Positions 7,951 to 18,236 of a DNA stretch of 64,000 nt are shown in pieces; the stretch's first letter is position 1, and each line of letters starts with the position of its first letter. The DNA lies in contig NZ_CANLQB010000005.1 in the NCBI RefSeq assembly GCF_947493125.1, positions 248,001 through 312,000 on the forward strand, in the 5' to 3' direction. The position numbers and the translations under genes are program-made. The notes below the pieces were generated by a model, which saw nothing but the letters and a program-made list of their open reading frames with translations, had not been told where the DNA came from and searched no databases. Source of the DNA: an uncultured Roseobacter sp. (GTDB taxonomy: Bacteria > Pseudomonadota > Alphaproteobacteria > Rhodobacterales > Rhodobacteraceae).

Positions 7951-8475
7951 ATGAAAGAGCTACAGTTATTGGGCGCGGCCGCACTTGTCGCGGCGCTGCC
8001 TCTCGCCGCACAGGCGGAAGGGTTCTATCTCGGCGTTCAGGCCGCGACCTTTGATGTCAGCACCGGCGCGGTGGACGGGGATGGCAATGGCATTGGCGTT
8101 CTGGCGGGGTACCGGTTTCAACTGACGAACGACTATTACGCGGAAGCGGAGATCGGGTATTCGGCGCTGGATGGCGATACCGAGACCGGTCTGAGCGAGT
8201 ATGACAGCCAGACCTTCATCGACTTCGGTGTGGGGCGGTATCTGAACGAGACCACGTCGATTTCCGCGCACCTCGGCTATATCGAGATCGATTTTGACAA
8301 CAGCGGCACGGACCTGACCAGCGATGGCGCGGTGATCGGTGTGCAAATTGGCTACGACCTCACACCGGTCGATACCATTGCGATCCGGGCCAGCTATTCG
8401 GACACCAACGATAGCACGTTCGACGAAGACAGCGACGGTCGCATCCTGTCGGTCCGCTACGTTCGGCGGTTCTGA
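7951..8475 (+). CDS. Outer-membrane beta-barrel protein, OmpA-like porin family
   Basis: The 174-aa protein starts at ATG 7951; the upstream extension contains the promoter. A signal peptide MKELQLLGAAALVAALPLAAQA ends in AQA. The mature protein is an alternating amphipathic beta-barrel (GFYLGVQAATFDV, GVLAGYRFQL, YYAEAEIGYSAL and others). It ends with a terminal strand ILSVRYVRRF whose C-terminal Phe is the usual BAM recognition signal. Several acidic Asp/Asn/Gly loops (DGDGNG, DTNDSTFDEDSDG) may bind Ca2+. A strong terminator follows. The exact role is unknown. Confidence 0.85.
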   Translation: MKELQLLGAAALVAALPLAAQAEGFYLGVQAATFDVSTGAVDGDGNGIGVLAGYRFQLTNDYYAEAEIGYSALDGDTETGLSEYDSQTFIDFGVGRYLNETTSISAHLGYIEIDFDNSGTDLTSDGAVIGVQIGYDLTPVDTIAIRASYSDTNDSTFDEDSDGRILSVRYVRRF

Positions 8476-8507
8476 TCGGGCGCAGGCGGCGTCATTACGA
8501 CTGACAC

Positions 8508-8534
8508 GGGCAGGCCTGCGGGTCTGCCCTTTTT
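8508..8534 (+). terminator. Rho-independent terminator of the outer-membrane protein gene
   Basis: GGGCAG (8508-8513) and CTGCCC (8524-8529) form a 6-bp GC-rich stem with a 10-nt loop that contains the smaller palindrome GCCTGCGGG. TTTTT follows at 8530-8534. Confidence 0.85.
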
Positions 8535-8644
8535 GCTGGCCGGTGCGGGATCGGTCCCGCGGAGAGGTCTCTGGGTGAGGCTCCGCCCGTTCGGTGCTCA
8601 GACTGTCCACCGGACGGTTTGCCGGGCCGGGCCCGGACCGCACC

Positions 8645-11600
8645 TCACCCCTGCAGCGCCTTGACGCCGACGTCCCCGTCGGCCTGCGCGCGGATTGCGA
8701 GGGCGGCGGCGTAGCTGCCCGCAGCGGTGGTGAAATAGGGGATCTTGTCGTAGAGCGCGATGGCGCGGATGGACTTGCTGTCCTCGACCGCCTGGGCGCC
8801 CTCGGTGGTGTTCATGACCAGATGGATCGCCTCGTCCTTCATCATGTCGGTCACGTCGGGGCGGCCCTCATAGACCTTGTTGACCGTGCCGCAGGGCAGG
8901 TCGTGCGCGTTGAGCCAGGCCGCCGTGCCGCGGGTGGCGACCAGCGAAAAGCCCTGATCCAGAAGGATCCGCGCGGTGTCGAGCATCTCGTCCGTTTTGT
9001 CCATGTCCTTGATCGAGATGAAGGCGCAGCCCTTTGCGGGCAGCTTCATGCCCGCCCCCATCTGGGCCTTCAGGAAGGCGCGGGGGAAGTCCCGGTCCCA
9101 GCCCATGACCTCGCCGGTTGAGCGCATTTCAGGGCCGAGGATCGTGTCGACGCCGGGGAAGCGCGCAAACGGCAGCACCGCCTCCTTGACCGAGAACCAG
9201 GGCATGTTGGGGTCGGCCAGCGTCATCGGATCGCCCAGCGGCAGCGTGGCGTCATAGGCGGCGTCGGCGTCATAGGGCGGGCGTTGCGGGAAATTCGACA
9301 GCGGCTCACCGGCCATGATGCGGGCGGCGATGGAGGCGATGGCGCTATCCGTTGCCTTGGCGACGAAGGGCACGGTGCGAGAGGCACGGGGGTTCACCTC
9401 GATCAGATAGATTTCGCCGTTCTGCACCGCGAATTGCACGTTCATCAGGCCGACGACGTTGAGCGCTTTGGCGAGCGCGTGGGTCTGGGTTTCGATCTCG
9501 GCGATGATCTCGCGCGGGAGCGAATAGGGCGGCAGGGAGCAGGCGCTGTCGCCGGAGTGCACGCCCGCCTCTTCGATGTGCTGCATGATGCCGGCCACAT
9601 GCACGTCGGTGCCGTCGCAGAGCGCGTCCACGTCCAGCTCCACAGCACCGGAGAGGTAGCTGTCGAGCAACACGGGGCTGTCGCCGGAGACGACCACGGC
9701 GTCGGAGATGTAACGCTCGAGGCTCGCCTGGTCGCGCACGATCTCCATGGCGCGGCCCCCCAGCACATAGGACGGGCGGATGACCAGCGGGAAGACGATA
9801 TCCTGCGCAATCTCAAGGGCTTCGGTGTCGGAATGGGCGATGCCGTTTTTCGGTTGTTTCAGCCCAAGGGATTGCACGAGCTGCTGGAAGCGCTCGCGGT
9901 CTTCGGCCAGATCGATGGCGTCGGGCGTGGTGCCGAGGATCGGGATGCCTTCGTTGGCCAGCGCCTGCGCGATCTTCAGGGGCGTCTGGCCGCCGAACTG
10001 CACGATCACGCCGTGCAGCGTGCCGTTCTCCTGCTCGACGCGGAGGATTTCCATGACGTGTTCGAAGGTGAGCGGCTCGAAATAGAGGCGATCCGACGTG
10101 TCATAGTCCGTGCTGACCGTCTCGGGGTTGCAGTTGACCATGATGGTCTCGAACCCTGCGTCGGTGAGCGCGTAGCAGGCGTGACAGCAGCAATAGTCGA
10201 ACTCGATCCCTTGCCCGATGCGGTTGGGGCCGCCTCCGAGGATCACGACCTTCTTGCGGCTCGACGGGCGGGCCTCGCATTCCACCTCGTCGAAGACCGG
10301 GGTCTCGTAAGTGGAATACATGTAGGGCGTCTGCGCTTCGAACTCGGCGGCGCAGGTGTCGATGCGTTTGAAGACGGCGGTGACGCCTTCCGCGTGGCGC
10401 AGGCTGCGCACCTCGGCTTCGGTCTGGCCGGTCAACTCAGCAAGGCGGGCGTCGGTAAAGCCCATCATCTTGAGGCGTCGCAGGGCGGCGGCCTCGCGCG
10501 GCAGGCCGTTCATATGCACCTCGGCTTCGGCCTGCACAATCTCGCGGATACGGGCGAGGAACCACGGGTCGAACATGGTGGCGGCATGGATGTCCGCGTC
10601 GCTCATGCCGTGGCGCATGGCCTGGGCGATGGTGCGCAGCCGGTCGGGCGTCTGCTGGCTGATCGCCTTGACGATGGCGGCGGTGTCGGGTGCGCCGGGG
10701 ATGTCGATCTCGTTGAACCCGGTCAGGCCCTCTTCCATCGAGGCGAGGGCTTTTTGCATGCTCTCGTGGATGGTGCGGCCAATGGACATAGCCTCGCCCA
10801 CGGATTTCATCGCGGTGGTGAGGTCCGGGGTGGAGCCGGGGAATTTCTCGAAGGCGAATTTCGGGATCTTGGTGACCACATAGTCGATGGTCGGCTCGAA
10901 GCTCGCGGGCGTGACCTTGGTGATGTCATTGTCGAGCTCATCGAGGGTGAAGCCCACGGCGAGCTTGGCGGCGACCTTGGCGATGGGAAAGCCCGTGGCC
11001 TTGGAGGCGAGCGCCGAGGAGCGCGACACACGCGGGTTCATCTCGATCACCACCATGCGGCCGTCGGCGGGGTTCACCGCCCATTGCACGTTGGAGCCGC
11101 CCGTCTCCACCCCGATCTCGCGCAGCACCGCGATGGAGTGGTTGCGCATGATCTGGTATTCCTTGTCCGTGAGCGTCAGCGCCGGGGCGACGGTGATGCT
11201 GTCGCCAGTGTGCACGCCCATCGGGTCAACGTTTTCGATCGAGCAGACGATGATGGCGTTGTCGGCGACATCCCGCACCACCTCCATCTCGAACTCCTTC
11301 CAGCCGAGCAGGGATTCGTCCACGAGGATCTGGCCCACGGGCGAGGCGTCGAGCCCCGAGCGGCAGATCGCCTCATAGTCATCACGGTTGTAGGCCACGC
11401 CGCCGCCGGTGCCGCCCATGGTGAAGGCGGGGCGGATAATGGCGGGCAGGCCGACCTCTTCCAGAGCTTCAAGTGCTGCTTTAACTCCGGCGGCCAAGTC
11501 TTTCTTTCCATTGGTATCTGTGGGGGCCGTCACGATGGTGGCTTTGGGGTTTTCGATGCCCAACCGGTCCATGGCCTCGCGGAAGAGCTTGCGGTCTTCG

Positions 11601-11977
11601 GCCATCTCGATGGCGTCGCGCTTGGCGCCGATCATCTCGACGTTGTACTTCTCCAGCACCCCCATCTCTTCCAAGCTGAGCGAGGTGTTGAGGCCGGTCT
11701 GCCCGCCCATTGTGGGCAGCAGCGCGTCGGGGCGCTCCTTCTCGATGATCTTGGCGACCATCTCGGGGGTGATGGGCTCAATATAGGTGGCGTCAGCGAG
11801 GCCCGGGTCGGTCATGATCGTGGCGGGATTGGAGTTCACGAGGATGACGCGATAGCCTTCCTCCTTCAGCGCCTTGCAGGCCTGCGCGCCGGAGTAGTCG
11901 AACTCGCAGGCCTGGCCGATCACGATGGGGCCGGCACCGATGATCATGATCGATTTGATATCGGTTCTCTTCGGCAT
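8645..11977 (-). CDS. carB: Carbamoyl-phosphate synthase large subunit
   Basis: The 1110-aa cytoplasmic enzyme makes carbamoyl phosphate from bicarbonate, ATP and ammonia supplied by the CarA glutaminase, for pyrimidine and arginine synthesis. It shows two homologous ATP-grasp halves. Each begins with a biotin-carboxylase-like N-domain ([21 protein letters not shown] near residue 10; [19 protein letters not shown] near 550) and is followed by an oligomerisation region. A C-terminal MGS-like allosteric domain ([11 protein letters not shown]) is present. The start MPKRTDIKS at 11977 is the family start; a nine-codon upstream extension is possible but unlikely. carA is not in the window. Confidence 0.97.
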   Translation of the reverse strand: MPKRTDIKSIMIIGAGPIVIGQACEFDYSGAQACKALKEEGYRVILVNSNPATIMTDPGLADATYIEPITPEMVAKIIEKERPDALLPTMGGQTGLNTSLSLEEMGVLEKYNVEMIGAKRDAIEMAEDRKLFREAMDRLGIENPKATIVTAPTDTNGKKDLAAGVKAALEALEEVGLPAIIRPAFTMGGTGGGVAYNRDDYEAICRSGLDASPVGQILVDESLLGWKEFEMEVVRDVADNAIIVCSIENVDPMGVHTGDSITVAPALTLTDKEYQIMRNHSIAVLREIGVETGGSNVQWAVNPADGRMVVIEMNPRVSRSSALASKATGFPIAKVAAKLAVGFTLDELDNDITKVTPASFEPTIDYVVTKIPKFAFEKFPGSTPDLTTAMKSVGEAMSIGRTIHESMQKALASMEEGLTGFNEIDIPGAPDTAAIVKAISQQTPDRLRTIAQAMRHGMSDADIHAATMFDPWFLARIREIVQAEAEVHMNGLPREAAALRRLKMMGFTDARLAELTGQTEAEVRSLRHAEGVTAVFKRIDTCAAEFEAQTPYMYSTYETPVFDEVECEARPSSRKKVVILGGGPNRIGQGIEFDYCCCHACYALTDAGFETIMVNCNPETVSTDYDTSDRLYFEPLTFEHVMEILRVEQENGTLHGVIVQFGGQTPLKIAQALANEGIPILGTTPDAIDLAEDRERFQQLVQSLGLKQPKNGIAHSDTEALEIAQDIVFPLVIRPSYVLGGRAMEIVRDQASLERYISDAVVVSGDSPVLLDSYLSGAVELDVDALCDGTDVHVAGIMQHIEEAGVHSGDSACSLPPYSLPREIIAEIETQTHALAKALNVVGLMNVQFAVQNGEIYLIEVNPRASRTVPFVAKATDSAIASIAARIMAGEPLSNFPQRPPYDADAAYDATLPLGDPMTLADPNMPWFSVKEAVLPFARFPGVDTILGPEMRSTGEVMGWDRDFPRAFLKAQMGAGMKLPAKGCAFISIKDMDKTDEMLDTARILLDQGFSLVATRGTAAWLNAHDLPCGTVNKVYEGRPDVTDMMKDEAIHLVMNTTEGAQAVEDSKSIRAIALYDKIPYFTTAAGSYAAALAIRAQADGDVGVKALQG

Positions 11978-12072
11978 GACACGACCCCCGGGGCAGACGG
12001 GCACGGCAGGTGCCCAAATTGTCCTGCGTTATAGGCAAGCGCGGACCGGGCGCAAGGGCCGATTGGCGGATT

Positions 12073-12831
12073 TTACTGTGCGGTGAGAAAGGTGCGGACC
12101 GTGGCCTCGAATTCGCGCGGCTTGTCGGCGTGCAGCCAGTGCCCCGCGCCGGGCAGCTTGGCGAACCGCGCCCTGGGGAAGAGCGATTTGATCCGCGGAC
12201 GGTGATCGGCGGTGACATAATCGGAGTCCGCGCCGGAGAGGAACAGCGCGGGGCCGTCGAACTGGCCGTCAAGCTCTGGAAAGCCGAGGATCCTGTCCAT
12301 TTCGGCGGCAAGCGTGTCGAGGTTCAGCCGCCAGCGCTTTTCGGCAACGTCCAGAGACTGCGTGAAGAAGCTTTGCAGCGCGGGCTCGACACCTTGTGCG
12401 CCGAGCTGGGCTTCGGCGTCCGAGCGGCGGGTCACGGTGGTCAGGTCAACGGCGCGCATCGCGTGGATGAACTGTATCTGGCTGTGGCTGTAGGCGACGG
12501 GCGCGATGTCGGCGACGATGAGGCGCCCGACCAGTTCCGGGTGGCGGTGGGCCAGCACCATCGCGGCCTTGCCGCCCATGGAGTGGCCGACCACATGCGC
12601 GGGCGCGCCGAGGTGGCGAATGAGCGCGGCCAGATCGGCGGCCATGTCGGCATAGCTGTGGCTGTCGTCCCACGGGCTTTGGCCGTGATTGCGCAGATCA
12701 GGGGTGATCACCCGCAAATCGTCGCTGAGCCGTTTTGCAATGACCCCCCAATTGCGCCCGGAGCCATAGAGCCCGTGTACGATCAAGGTGATCGGGGCAT
12801 CCGCCGGCCCGAATTCGGAATACGTCAGCAT
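12073..12831 (-). CDS. Alpha/beta-hydrolase (YbfF-like esterase)
   Basis: The 252-aa cytoplasmic alpha/beta-hydrolase has an oxyanion-hole motif HGLYGSG (residues 19-25), a nucleophile elbow GHSMGG with Ser84, and a catalytic His231 in GAGHWLHAD; the acid is probably in SGADSDYV near 201-204. DLRNHGQS is typical of the YbfF/RutD-like subgroup of small acyl esterases. Substrate is unknown. It lies downstream of the divergent pair start at 12831/12911 and 95 bp from the carB start codon on the same strand, so it may be transcribed with carB. Confidence 0.88.
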   Translation of the reverse strand: MLTYSEFGPADAPITLIVHGLYGSGRNWGVIAKRLSDDLRVITPDLRNHGQSPWDDSHSYADMAADLAALIRHLGAPAHVVGHSMGGKAAMVLAHRHPELVGRLIVADIAPVAYSHSQIQFIHAMRAVDLTTVTRRSDAEAQLGAQGVEPALQSFFTQSLDVAEKRWRLNLDTLAAEMDRILGFPELDGQFDGPALFLSGADSDYVTADHRPRIKSLFPRARFAKLPGAGHWLHADKPREFEATVRTFLTAQ

Positions 12832-12910
12832 GACGCAGGAGCTACCGGATTTGACCCGGCCGCGCCAGTGCTATTGCGCTTGGCAGGCGCGCGGGGATAG
12901 GGTCCGGGCG

Positions 12911-13276
12911 ATGAGGGAGATCGAGACACAACTGCCCGCCTTGCGCGAGGCGCTTGAGACGCATCTGGGCGTCAAGGGACGGTCACTTGCGCAACAGATC
13001 AAGCGCGCCGGACGCCGTTTGCCGCGCAGGCTGCGGGTGCAGGCAGGGATGTTGGCCCAGGCGGAGGCGGCGGCGGGCAATCCACGGCTGCTGCGCCAGT
13101 TGGACGAGGCCCGGCTGACCCGGGCGCTGGACGCGCTGAGCGCCTATCTCGCCGGCATCGACCGCGCGGAGGCCCGGCGCACGCGGATGATTTCCATTGC
13201 GGCGGTGATCGCGTTCAACCTGATCCTGCTGTTCACCGCGGTGGTGGTTCTGTTGCGGCTGCGTGGGGTGATCTGA
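12911..13276 (+). CDS. Tail-anchored membrane protein of unknown function
   Basis: The 121-aa protein (MREIETQLPALREALE start) has an Arg-rich, helical N-terminal region (GRSLAQQIKRAGRRLPRRLR) and one C-terminal hydrophobic helix (SIAAVIAFNLILLFTAVVVLLRL). It is therefore predicted to be tail-anchored with the basic domain in the cytoplasm. I chose ATG 12911 (AGGG 8 nt upstream, and room for promoters). An in-frame ATG at 12830 would overlap the divergent hydrolase start by 2 bp and is the alternative. I recall similar proteins as a conserved Rhodobacterales hypothetical without a function. Confidence 0.65.
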   Translation: MREIETQLPALREALETHLGVKGRSLAQQIKRAGRRLPRRLRVQAGMLAQAEAAAGNPRLLRQLDEARLTRALDALSAYLAGIDRAEARRTRMISIAAVIAFNLILLFTAVVVLLRLRGVI

Positions 13277-13409
13277 TCGGGTCGATCTGAGCCGGTGTGC
13301 CGTCGGGGGGCGGTGCCGTCCCGGCCTCGGCGAGCTTGGCCGACGCCAGCGCGGCGATGACAACCAGAATCATCAGAACGGTTGGGGGAGCCTGAAAGGG
13401 CAAACGCAT
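13233..13409 (-). CDS. 58-aa predicted membrane or exported microprotein
   Basis: The open frame MRLPFQAPPTVLMILVVIAALASAKLAEAG begins at 13409 behind an excellent Shine-Dalgarno (AGGAGAGG, 5-6 nt spacing). It ends at TGA 13233-13235, overlapping the 3' end of the opposite-strand gene by 44 bp. It encodes one hydrophobic helix that may act as signal peptide or anchor, then a Pro-rich tail (GTAPPPDGTPAQIDP). The main evidence is the ribosome-binding site and the hydrophobic profile; there is no homology support. Confidence 0.4.
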   Translation of the reverse strand: MRLPFQAPPTVLMILVVIAALASAKLAEAGTAPPPDGTPAQIDPIRSPHAAATEPPPR

Positions 13410-13506
13410 GAATACCTCTCCTGTCGGTCGCGAACATGTCTTCTACGTGGCAGGAGAACGTTTCCGTCGCGGCTTTATTCCACGGCAGGCGCGCGGCGAC
13501 CGGCAG

Positions 13507-13602
13507 AGGTGGCCTGAAGCCCACCTGACCTGTTAGGACAGATCGGTCGCCCAACAGCCAGACCCTTGGGCAGGCAGGTGGGGTGGGCCTTGGGCCACCC
13601 CT
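13507..13602. repeat. Two copies of the GGTGGG-CCACC intergenic hairpin repeat (family A)
   Basis: A degenerate inverted copy lies at 13507-13532 and a fuller copy at 13573-13602 (GGCAGGTGGGGTGGGC, then CCACCCC). The second ends about 12 nt from the glyA stop codon. Related copies lie at 32153-32181, 42263-42293 and 48933-48962. Each forms a roughly 7-bp GC-rich stem, without a U tract. Confidence 0.65.
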
Positions 13603-13613
13603 CGTTCAAGCCG

Positions 13614-14909
13614 TCAGAGCGTGGGGTAGATCGGGAAGCGCCCGCAAAGCTCTGCGACCTCCGCCTTCACCTTGGCCTCGACCGCGCTGTTGCCGTCTTC
13701 GCCGTTGGCTGCGAGCCCGTCGACCACCTCGATGATCCAATCGGCGATCTGGCGGAACTCCGGCTCGCCGAAGCCGCGCGTGGTCGCCGCGGGCGAGCCC
13801 AGGCGGATTCCGCTCGTCACCGTGGGCTTCTCTGGATCAAACGGCACGCCGTTCTTGTTGCAGGTGATGTGCGCCCGGCCCAGGGCCTTCTCTGTCGCGT
13901 TGCCCTTCACACCCTTGGGGCGCAGATCCACCAGCAGCACATGGGTGTCGGTGCCATGGGTCACCGTGTCGAGCCCGCCTTTTATCAGCTGGTCGGACAG
14001 TGCCTGTGCGTTGCTGATGACCTGCTGGATATAGCTCTTGAATTCGGGCCGCAGCGCCTCGCCGAAGGCCACCGCCTTGGCCGCAATCACATGCATGAGC
14101 GGACCACCCTGGATGCCGGGGAAGATGGCCGAGTTGAACTTTTTCGCCAGCGCTTCGTCGTTCGTCAGGATCATCCCGCCGCGCGGGCCGCGCAGGGTTT
14201 TGTGCGTCGTCGTGGTCGCCACATGCGCATGCGGGAACGGCGAGGGGTGCTCGCCCCCCGCCACGAGGCCTGCGAAATGCGCCATATCCACATGCAGGTA
14301 GGCGCCCACGGAATCAGCAATCTCGCGCATCTTGGCAAAGTCGATCTGACGCGGAATGGCCGAGCCGCCGGCGATGATCATCTTCGGTTGATGCTCCTGG
14401 GCCAGTGCCGCGACCTGGTCGTAGTCCAGCATGTTGTCCTCGCGCCGCACACCGTATTGCACCGCGTTGAACCACTTGCCCGACTGGTTCGGCTTGGCGC
14501 CATGGGTCAGGTGCCCGCCGGCGTCGAGGCTCATGCCGAGGATCGTGTCGCCCGGCTGCAGCAGCGCCTGGAAGACCCCCTGGTTGGCCTGGGACCCGGA
14601 GTTCGGCTGCACATTTGCAAAGTCACATGCAAAGAGTTTGCACGCCCGTTCGATCGCCAGCTCCTCGGCGATGTCCACGAACTGGCAGCCGCCATAATAG
14701 CGCCGCCCCGGATAGCCTTCGGCGTATTTGTTGGTCATCACCGAGCCCTGCGCCTGCATCACCGCGGCGGAGACGATGTTCTCGGAGGCAATCAGCTCGA
14801 TCTCATCCCGCTGGCGGCCCAGTTCCTGTGTGACGGCGCGATGGATCTCCGGATCGCTCTCGGCCAGGCTCTGGGTGAAAAATCCGGGCGTGCGGTGCGG
14901 GGCGTTCAT
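13614..14909 (-). CDS. glyA: Serine hydroxymethyltransferase
   Basis: The 431-aa PLP enzyme interconverts serine and glycine with tetrahydrofolate. The PLP Lys is in [24 protein letters not shown] and [20 protein letters not shown] are family signatures. The ATG 14909 (MNAPHRT) is preceded by GAGGGAGA. A stretch encoding [12 protein letters not shown] (about 14606-14645) uses unusually AT-rich codons and contains TTTGCAAA-gtca-CATGCAAA, discussed in the findings. It is divergent from nadK with 222 bp between. Confidence 0.97.
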   Translation of the reverse strand: MNAPHRTPGFFTQSLAESDPEIHRAVTQELGRQRDEIELIASENIVSAAVMQAQGSVMTNKYAEGYPGRRYYGGCQFVDIAEELAIERACKLFACDFANVQPNSGSQANQGVFQALLQPGDTILGMSLDAGGHLTHGAKPNQSGKWFNAVQYGVRREDNMLDYDQVAALAQEHQPKMIIAGGSAIPRQIDFAKMREIADSVGAYLHVDMAHFAGLVAGGEHPSPFPHAHVATTTTHKTLRGPRGGMILTNDEALAKKFNSAIFPGIQGGPLMHVIAAKAVAFGEALRPEFKSYIQQVISNAQALSDQLIKGGLDTVTHGTDTHVLLVDLRPKGVKGNATEKALGRAHITCNKNGVPFDPEKPTVTSGIRLGSPAATTRGFGEPEFRQIADWIIEVVDGLAANGEDGNSAVEAKVKAEVAELCGRFPIYPTL

Positions 14910-15131
14910 GGGGCGGTCTCCCTCTCGAGTGAGCAAATGATGCGGTGTCCTATCGGAAACCGGAGCGGCGGAAAAGCCGGGAAAGCGACCTGGTGGCCGA
15001 TCTCTGCGGCAGACATACGGGCTTGGGCGGGGTCGCGCAATCGGGCAGGGCGCGCCATTTCGGCGCGATACTGGTCAGCGCGTGGGATATGTGCTTGTTT
15101 CGGATCGACAAGTGCCGGATCGGAACCCTCG

Positions 15132-15893
15132 ATGCCTGAAAAGATCGCCTTCACCGCCGCCCATGCCGAGGTTGCGCAGACCGCCCGGGCGGCGCTGATC
15201 ACCCGCTATGGCAATGCGACGCCCGAGGAGGCGGATGTGATCGTGGCCCTTGGGGGAGATGGGTTCATGCTGCAGACGCTGCATGCCGCCCAGCACCTGA
15301 GCGCGCCGGTCTACGGGATGAACCGCGGCACCATCGGGTTTCTGATGAACACCTATGCGGAGACGGATCTGCCGGCGCGCCTCGAAGCGGCGGAGGAGGC
15401 GGAGTTGAACCCGCTCAGCATGGTGGCCACGGGCGCGGATGGCACGGTGACGCAGGCGCTGGCGATCAATGAGGTGTCGCTGCTGCGCGCCGGACCGCAG
15501 GCGGCGAAGCTGAAAATCACCGTGGACGGGCGGCTGCGCCTGGCCGAGCTTGTGTGTGACGGCGCGCTGGTGAGCACGCCTGCGGGCTCGACCGCCTATA
15601 ACTATTCCGCGCATGGTCCGATCCTGCCCATCGGCTCGGAGGTGCTGGCGCTGACGGCGATGAGCGCCTTCAGGCCCCGGCGCTGGCGCGGTGCGCTGTT
15701 GCCCAAGACGGCGGTCGTGGAGATCGAGGTTCTGGAGCCGGAAAAGCGCCCGGTGATGGCCGAAGCGGATGCCAATTCGGTCATGGACGTTCTGCGGGTG
15801 AAGATCCAGTCGGACGGGTCCGTGGTGCACCGGATCCTCTTTGATCCGGGCCACGGGCTGGAGGAGCGTCTGATCAACGAGCAGTTCACGTGA
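15132..15893 (+). CDS. nadK: NAD kinase
   Basis: The 253-aa cytoplasmic enzyme phosphorylates NAD to NADP. The family GGDG motif is in [12 protein letters not shown] near residues 37-48, NEV in [11 protein letters not shown], and the glycine-rich [16 protein letters not shown] segment follows. Length is typical of alphaproteobacterial NadK (short form). ATG 15132 is the first plausible start; the ribosome-binding site is weak. The stop overlaps the GTG of the next gene by 4 bp. Confidence 0.95.
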   Translation: MPEKIAFTAAHAEVAQTARAALITRYGNATPEEADVIVALGGDGFMLQTLHAAQHLSAPVYGMNRGTIGFLMNTYAETDLPARLEAAEEAELNPLSMVATGADGTVTQALAINEVSLLRAGPQAAKLKITVDGRLRLAELVCDGALVSTPAGSTAYNYSAHGPILPIGSEVLALTAMSAFRPRRWRGALLPKTAVVEIEVLEPEKRPVMAEADANSVMDVLRVKIQSDGSVVHRILFDPGHGLEERLINEQFT

Positions 15894-17116
15894 TCCTCAG
15901 CCCCGATCTGCGGGCGCCGGCGCCCCGGGGGCTGTGCACGGATTGCGGCGTGTCGCGGATGGAGAATGCCAAGGCCTGCGGGCACGCCTGCCAGTTCATC
16001 GCGCCGGACTATCCCGCGCTGGAGACCCGCGTGCATGGGCGGGCGCGCGGCGACGGGGACGAGCGGTTCTTTGGCCCGTTTCAGGCGATGTATCGCGCCG
16101 AGATGGTGGCGCCTCGGGCGGGCGCGCAATGGACGGGCATCACCACATCGCTGGGCGCGCGGCTTCTGGACCAGGGGGCGGTGCAGGCTGTGCTGACGAT
16201 GATTCCCGACGCCGATGACCGCTGGCGCCCGCAGCCCGCACTGATCACGCAGGCCGAGGAGATGGCGCAGGCACGCGGCATGCGGATGGGCTATGCGCCG
16301 CTTCTGGCCCTGCTGGAGGAGGCGCAGGCGCAGGGGTTCACCCGGCTTGCGGTGATCGGCATTCCCTGCCAGATCTACGCGCTGCGCTGTCTTGAGGCGG
16401 AGTTGGGCCTTGAGCGGCTCTATGTGATCGGAACGCCCTGTTCGGACAATACATCGACCGAGAATTTCCATCATTTTCTCAATCTCTTGGATGAAGATCC
16501 TCATGCGATAGATTATCTTGAGTTCCGGGCGGATTATAAGGTGGAGCTGCGCTTTTCCGACGGGCGGCAGCGGCTCATCCCCTTTCTCAGCCTGCCGATT
16601 TCAGACCTGCCGCAGGACTTCTTCCCGCTGACCTGCCGCACCTGCGTGGATTACACCAACGTGCTGGCGGATATCACCGTCGGCTATATGGGGGGTGAAG
16701 GGCAGCAGTGGGTGCTGGTGCGCAATGCCCGGGGGGCGGAGATGCTGGAGGCGCTGGGCGAGGATATCCGCCTGAGCGCGTCGGGCAGCGCGGGCAAACG
16801 GGCGGGGGCTGTGAAGGGCTTTGTCGCCAATACCGAGCGGGCGGCGGGCGGGCTGCCTCTGCGGCGGATGCCGAATTGGCTGCGGCCCATCGTGAGCTGG
16901 ATGCAGCCGCGGTTTGGCCCGCGCGGGTTGGAGTTCGCCCGGGCGCGGGTCGAGATGAAGGCGGCGGAGACGATCCTGCACCTGCGCCGGGCGATGCCCG
17001 CCAAAATGAAGAATATGGTGCCCCGTCACGTCTGGGACATCGCCGCGCCTTATGGGCTGCGCCCGGACGCGGGTGAGACGCCGCCGCCCGGCCCGCGAGA
17101 CGCCGACACCCCCTAG
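15890..17116 (+). CDS. FrhB-like iron-sulfur flavoprotein (coenzyme F420 hydrogenase/dehydrogenase beta-subunit family)
   Basis: The 408-aa protein starts at GTG 15890, overlapping nadK by 4 bp. Its N-terminal ferredoxin-like Cys set is C16, C19, C30 and C34. Further Cys at 160 and 167 ([11 protein letters not shown]), 184 (TPCSDNTS), and 249 and 252 ([11 protein letters not shown]) are characteristic of the FrhB/FdhB C-terminal domain family that includes BciB and 7-hydroxymethyl chlorophyll reductase. These bind FAD and 4Fe-4S clusters and use reduced ferredoxin or F420. No bch genes are nearby and F420 use is unlikely, so the substrate is unknown. Coupling to NAD kinase is notable. Confidence 0.85.
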   Translation: MILSPDLRAPAPRGLCTDCGVSRMENAKACGHACQFIAPDYPALETRVHGRARGDGDERFFGPFQAMYRAEMVAPRAGAQWTGITTSLGARLLDQGAVQAVLTMIPDADDRWRPQPALITQAEEMAQARGMRMGYAPLLALLEEAQAQGFTRLAVIGIPCQIYALRCLEAELGLERLYVIGTPCSDNTSTENFHHFLNLLDEDPHAIDYLEFRADYKVELRFSDGRQRLIPFLSLPISDLPQDFFPLTCRTCVDYTNVLADITVGYMGGEGQQWVLVRNARGAEMLEALGEDIRLSASGSAGKRAGAVKGFVANTERAAGGLPLRRMPNWLRPIVSWMQPRFGPRGLEFARARVEMKAAETILHLRRAMPAKMKNMVPRHVWDIAAPYGLRPDAGETPPPGPRDADTP

Positions 17117-17673
17117 CCGCGGGGCGCCAGATAGCCGCGGACGATGTCGGCGCTGCGCTCGGCATCGAGGATCGGCGGCAGCAGTGTCAGCATGTCCCCC
17201 GCGCCGTCGAGCAGGTGCACGAAGCTGCCGTGGGCGTAGACCCAGCCGTATTCCGGATCCTGGAAGAGCGGCTCCACCTCTATTGCAAATGCGTCGTAAG
17301 CAGTTTGCAAAGTCGCGCGATCACCCGTTAAGCCGATGAAATCCGGATGGATTTCTGCGAGGGGCGCGCCCATGGTCTCGACGGTGTCCTGATCGGGTGC
17401 CACGGTGATCATCACCGGGGTCACCGCGATTCCATCCTCTGCCAAGGCATCCACCACGTCCGCCATCAGGGGCAGGGCGGCGGAGCAGATGTTGAGGCAG
17501 TTGGCATAGCCGAAGAACAGAAGCTGGGCGTGGCCCTCCGGGTCCGCCTCGGTGCGGGTCTCGCCGAATTGGTTGGTCAGCGCATAAGCCCCGCCGAGAT
17601 CGAAGGGCAGAGGCGGCTCCGCCGCCGCGCTGCTTGCCGCCAGAAGCGAGACGGCCAGCGCCCGCCGCAGCAT
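17113..17673 (-). CDS. SCO1/SenC-family copper/thiol-redox protein
   Basis: The 186-aa exported thioredoxin-fold protein has a signal peptide MLRRALAVSLLAASSAAAE. The SCO metal/thiol motif C59-x3-C63 (ANCLNIC) and the conserved His148 (YAHGSFVH) are both present. SCO proteins deliver copper to or reduce the CuA site of cytochrome oxidase. The ATG at 17673 overlaps the TGA of the upstream gene (ATGA). The stop codon overlaps that of the convergent FrhB-like gene in a CTAG. A rare-codon, AT-rich patch lies at 17281-17318 with two TTGCAAA elements. Confidence 0.88.
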   Translation of the reverse strand: MLRRALAVSLLAASSAAAEPPLPFDLGGAYALTNQFGETRTEADPEGHAQLLFFGYANCLNICSAALPLMADVVDALAEDGIAVTPVMITVAPDQDTVETMGAPLAEIHPDFIGLTGDRATLQTAYDAFAIEVEPLFQDPEYGWVYAHGSFVHLLDGAGDMLTLLPPILDAERSADIVRGYLAPRG

Positions 17674-18236
17674 CAGAAGTTTTCCTCCGCATAGGTCGCG
17701 TCGGCCTCGAGCCCGAGGCCGAGATAGCCTTCGGAGGCGATCACCTCCTTGATGCGCGGATCGCGGCGGAACCACGGCCCCTTGCCCGCCGCTTCGGGGT
17801 GCGCCTCGGCCCATTTCTTGGTCCAGGTGTTGGCCTTGATCCAGTCGGCCTCACCTGCCTTGATCCGCTGCACCAGGTAGATGTTGCGGGCGTTCAGATC
17901 CTCGTCCTCGATCATCAGGCCGTCCACCTCGATGACCTGGCCACAGAAGGGCGCAAGCTCGGCCACAGCACCCGTAAAGGCGGGTTGGGAATTCTTCATT
18001 GGCAGCACCATGACGTCGTCCGCGGTGCGGATCAGCCCCAGCTGCCGGGCCCCGTCGCCGCAGTTGTCGGGGCAGTCGCCGCTGAGCTCGCAAAGCACAT
18101 CGACGACCTTGGCCTCAAAGCGGGCGGGCACCTCGGCGTAGAGGTTCCAGGACCGCGCCTCGGAGCCTTCGGAGAAATCCTGCGCCGCCAGAGGGCTTGC
18201 GATCAGGGCGAGGAGACATGTCAGTTTGCGCATCAT
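17673..18236 (-). CDS. Exported CxxxC protein of unknown function
   Basis: The 187-aa protein has a signal peptide (MMRKLTCLLALIASPLAAQ). The mature part has Cys49, then C55-x3-C59 (GDCPDNCGDGARQ), a Cys in LAPFCGQVIEVDG, and a C-terminal Trp/Lys/Pro-rich segment (WTKKWAEAHP). The phrase FCGQVIEVDGLMIEDEDLNARNIY suggests a small beta domain. It is coupled by ATGA overlaps to both the SCO gene downstream and another CxxxC exported protein upstream. Metal or disulfide chemistry in the periplasm is inferred from context; no named family recognised. Confidence 0.78.
   Translation of the reverse strand: MMRKLTCLLALIASPLAAQDFSEGSEARSWNLYAEVPARFEAKVVDVLCELSGDCPDNCGDGARQLGLIRTADDVMVLPMKNSQPAFTGAVAELAPFCGQVIEVDGLMIEDEDLNARNIYLVQRIKAGEADWIKANTWTKKWAEAHPEAAGKGPWFRRDPRIKEVIASEGYLGLGLEADATYAEENF

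Noticed and set aside
9284-12034. Long open frame antisense to carB (about 900 codons)
   Set aside because: It mirrors the codon bias of carB on the opposite strand; no domain, low-complexity His/Gly/Asp-rich translation.
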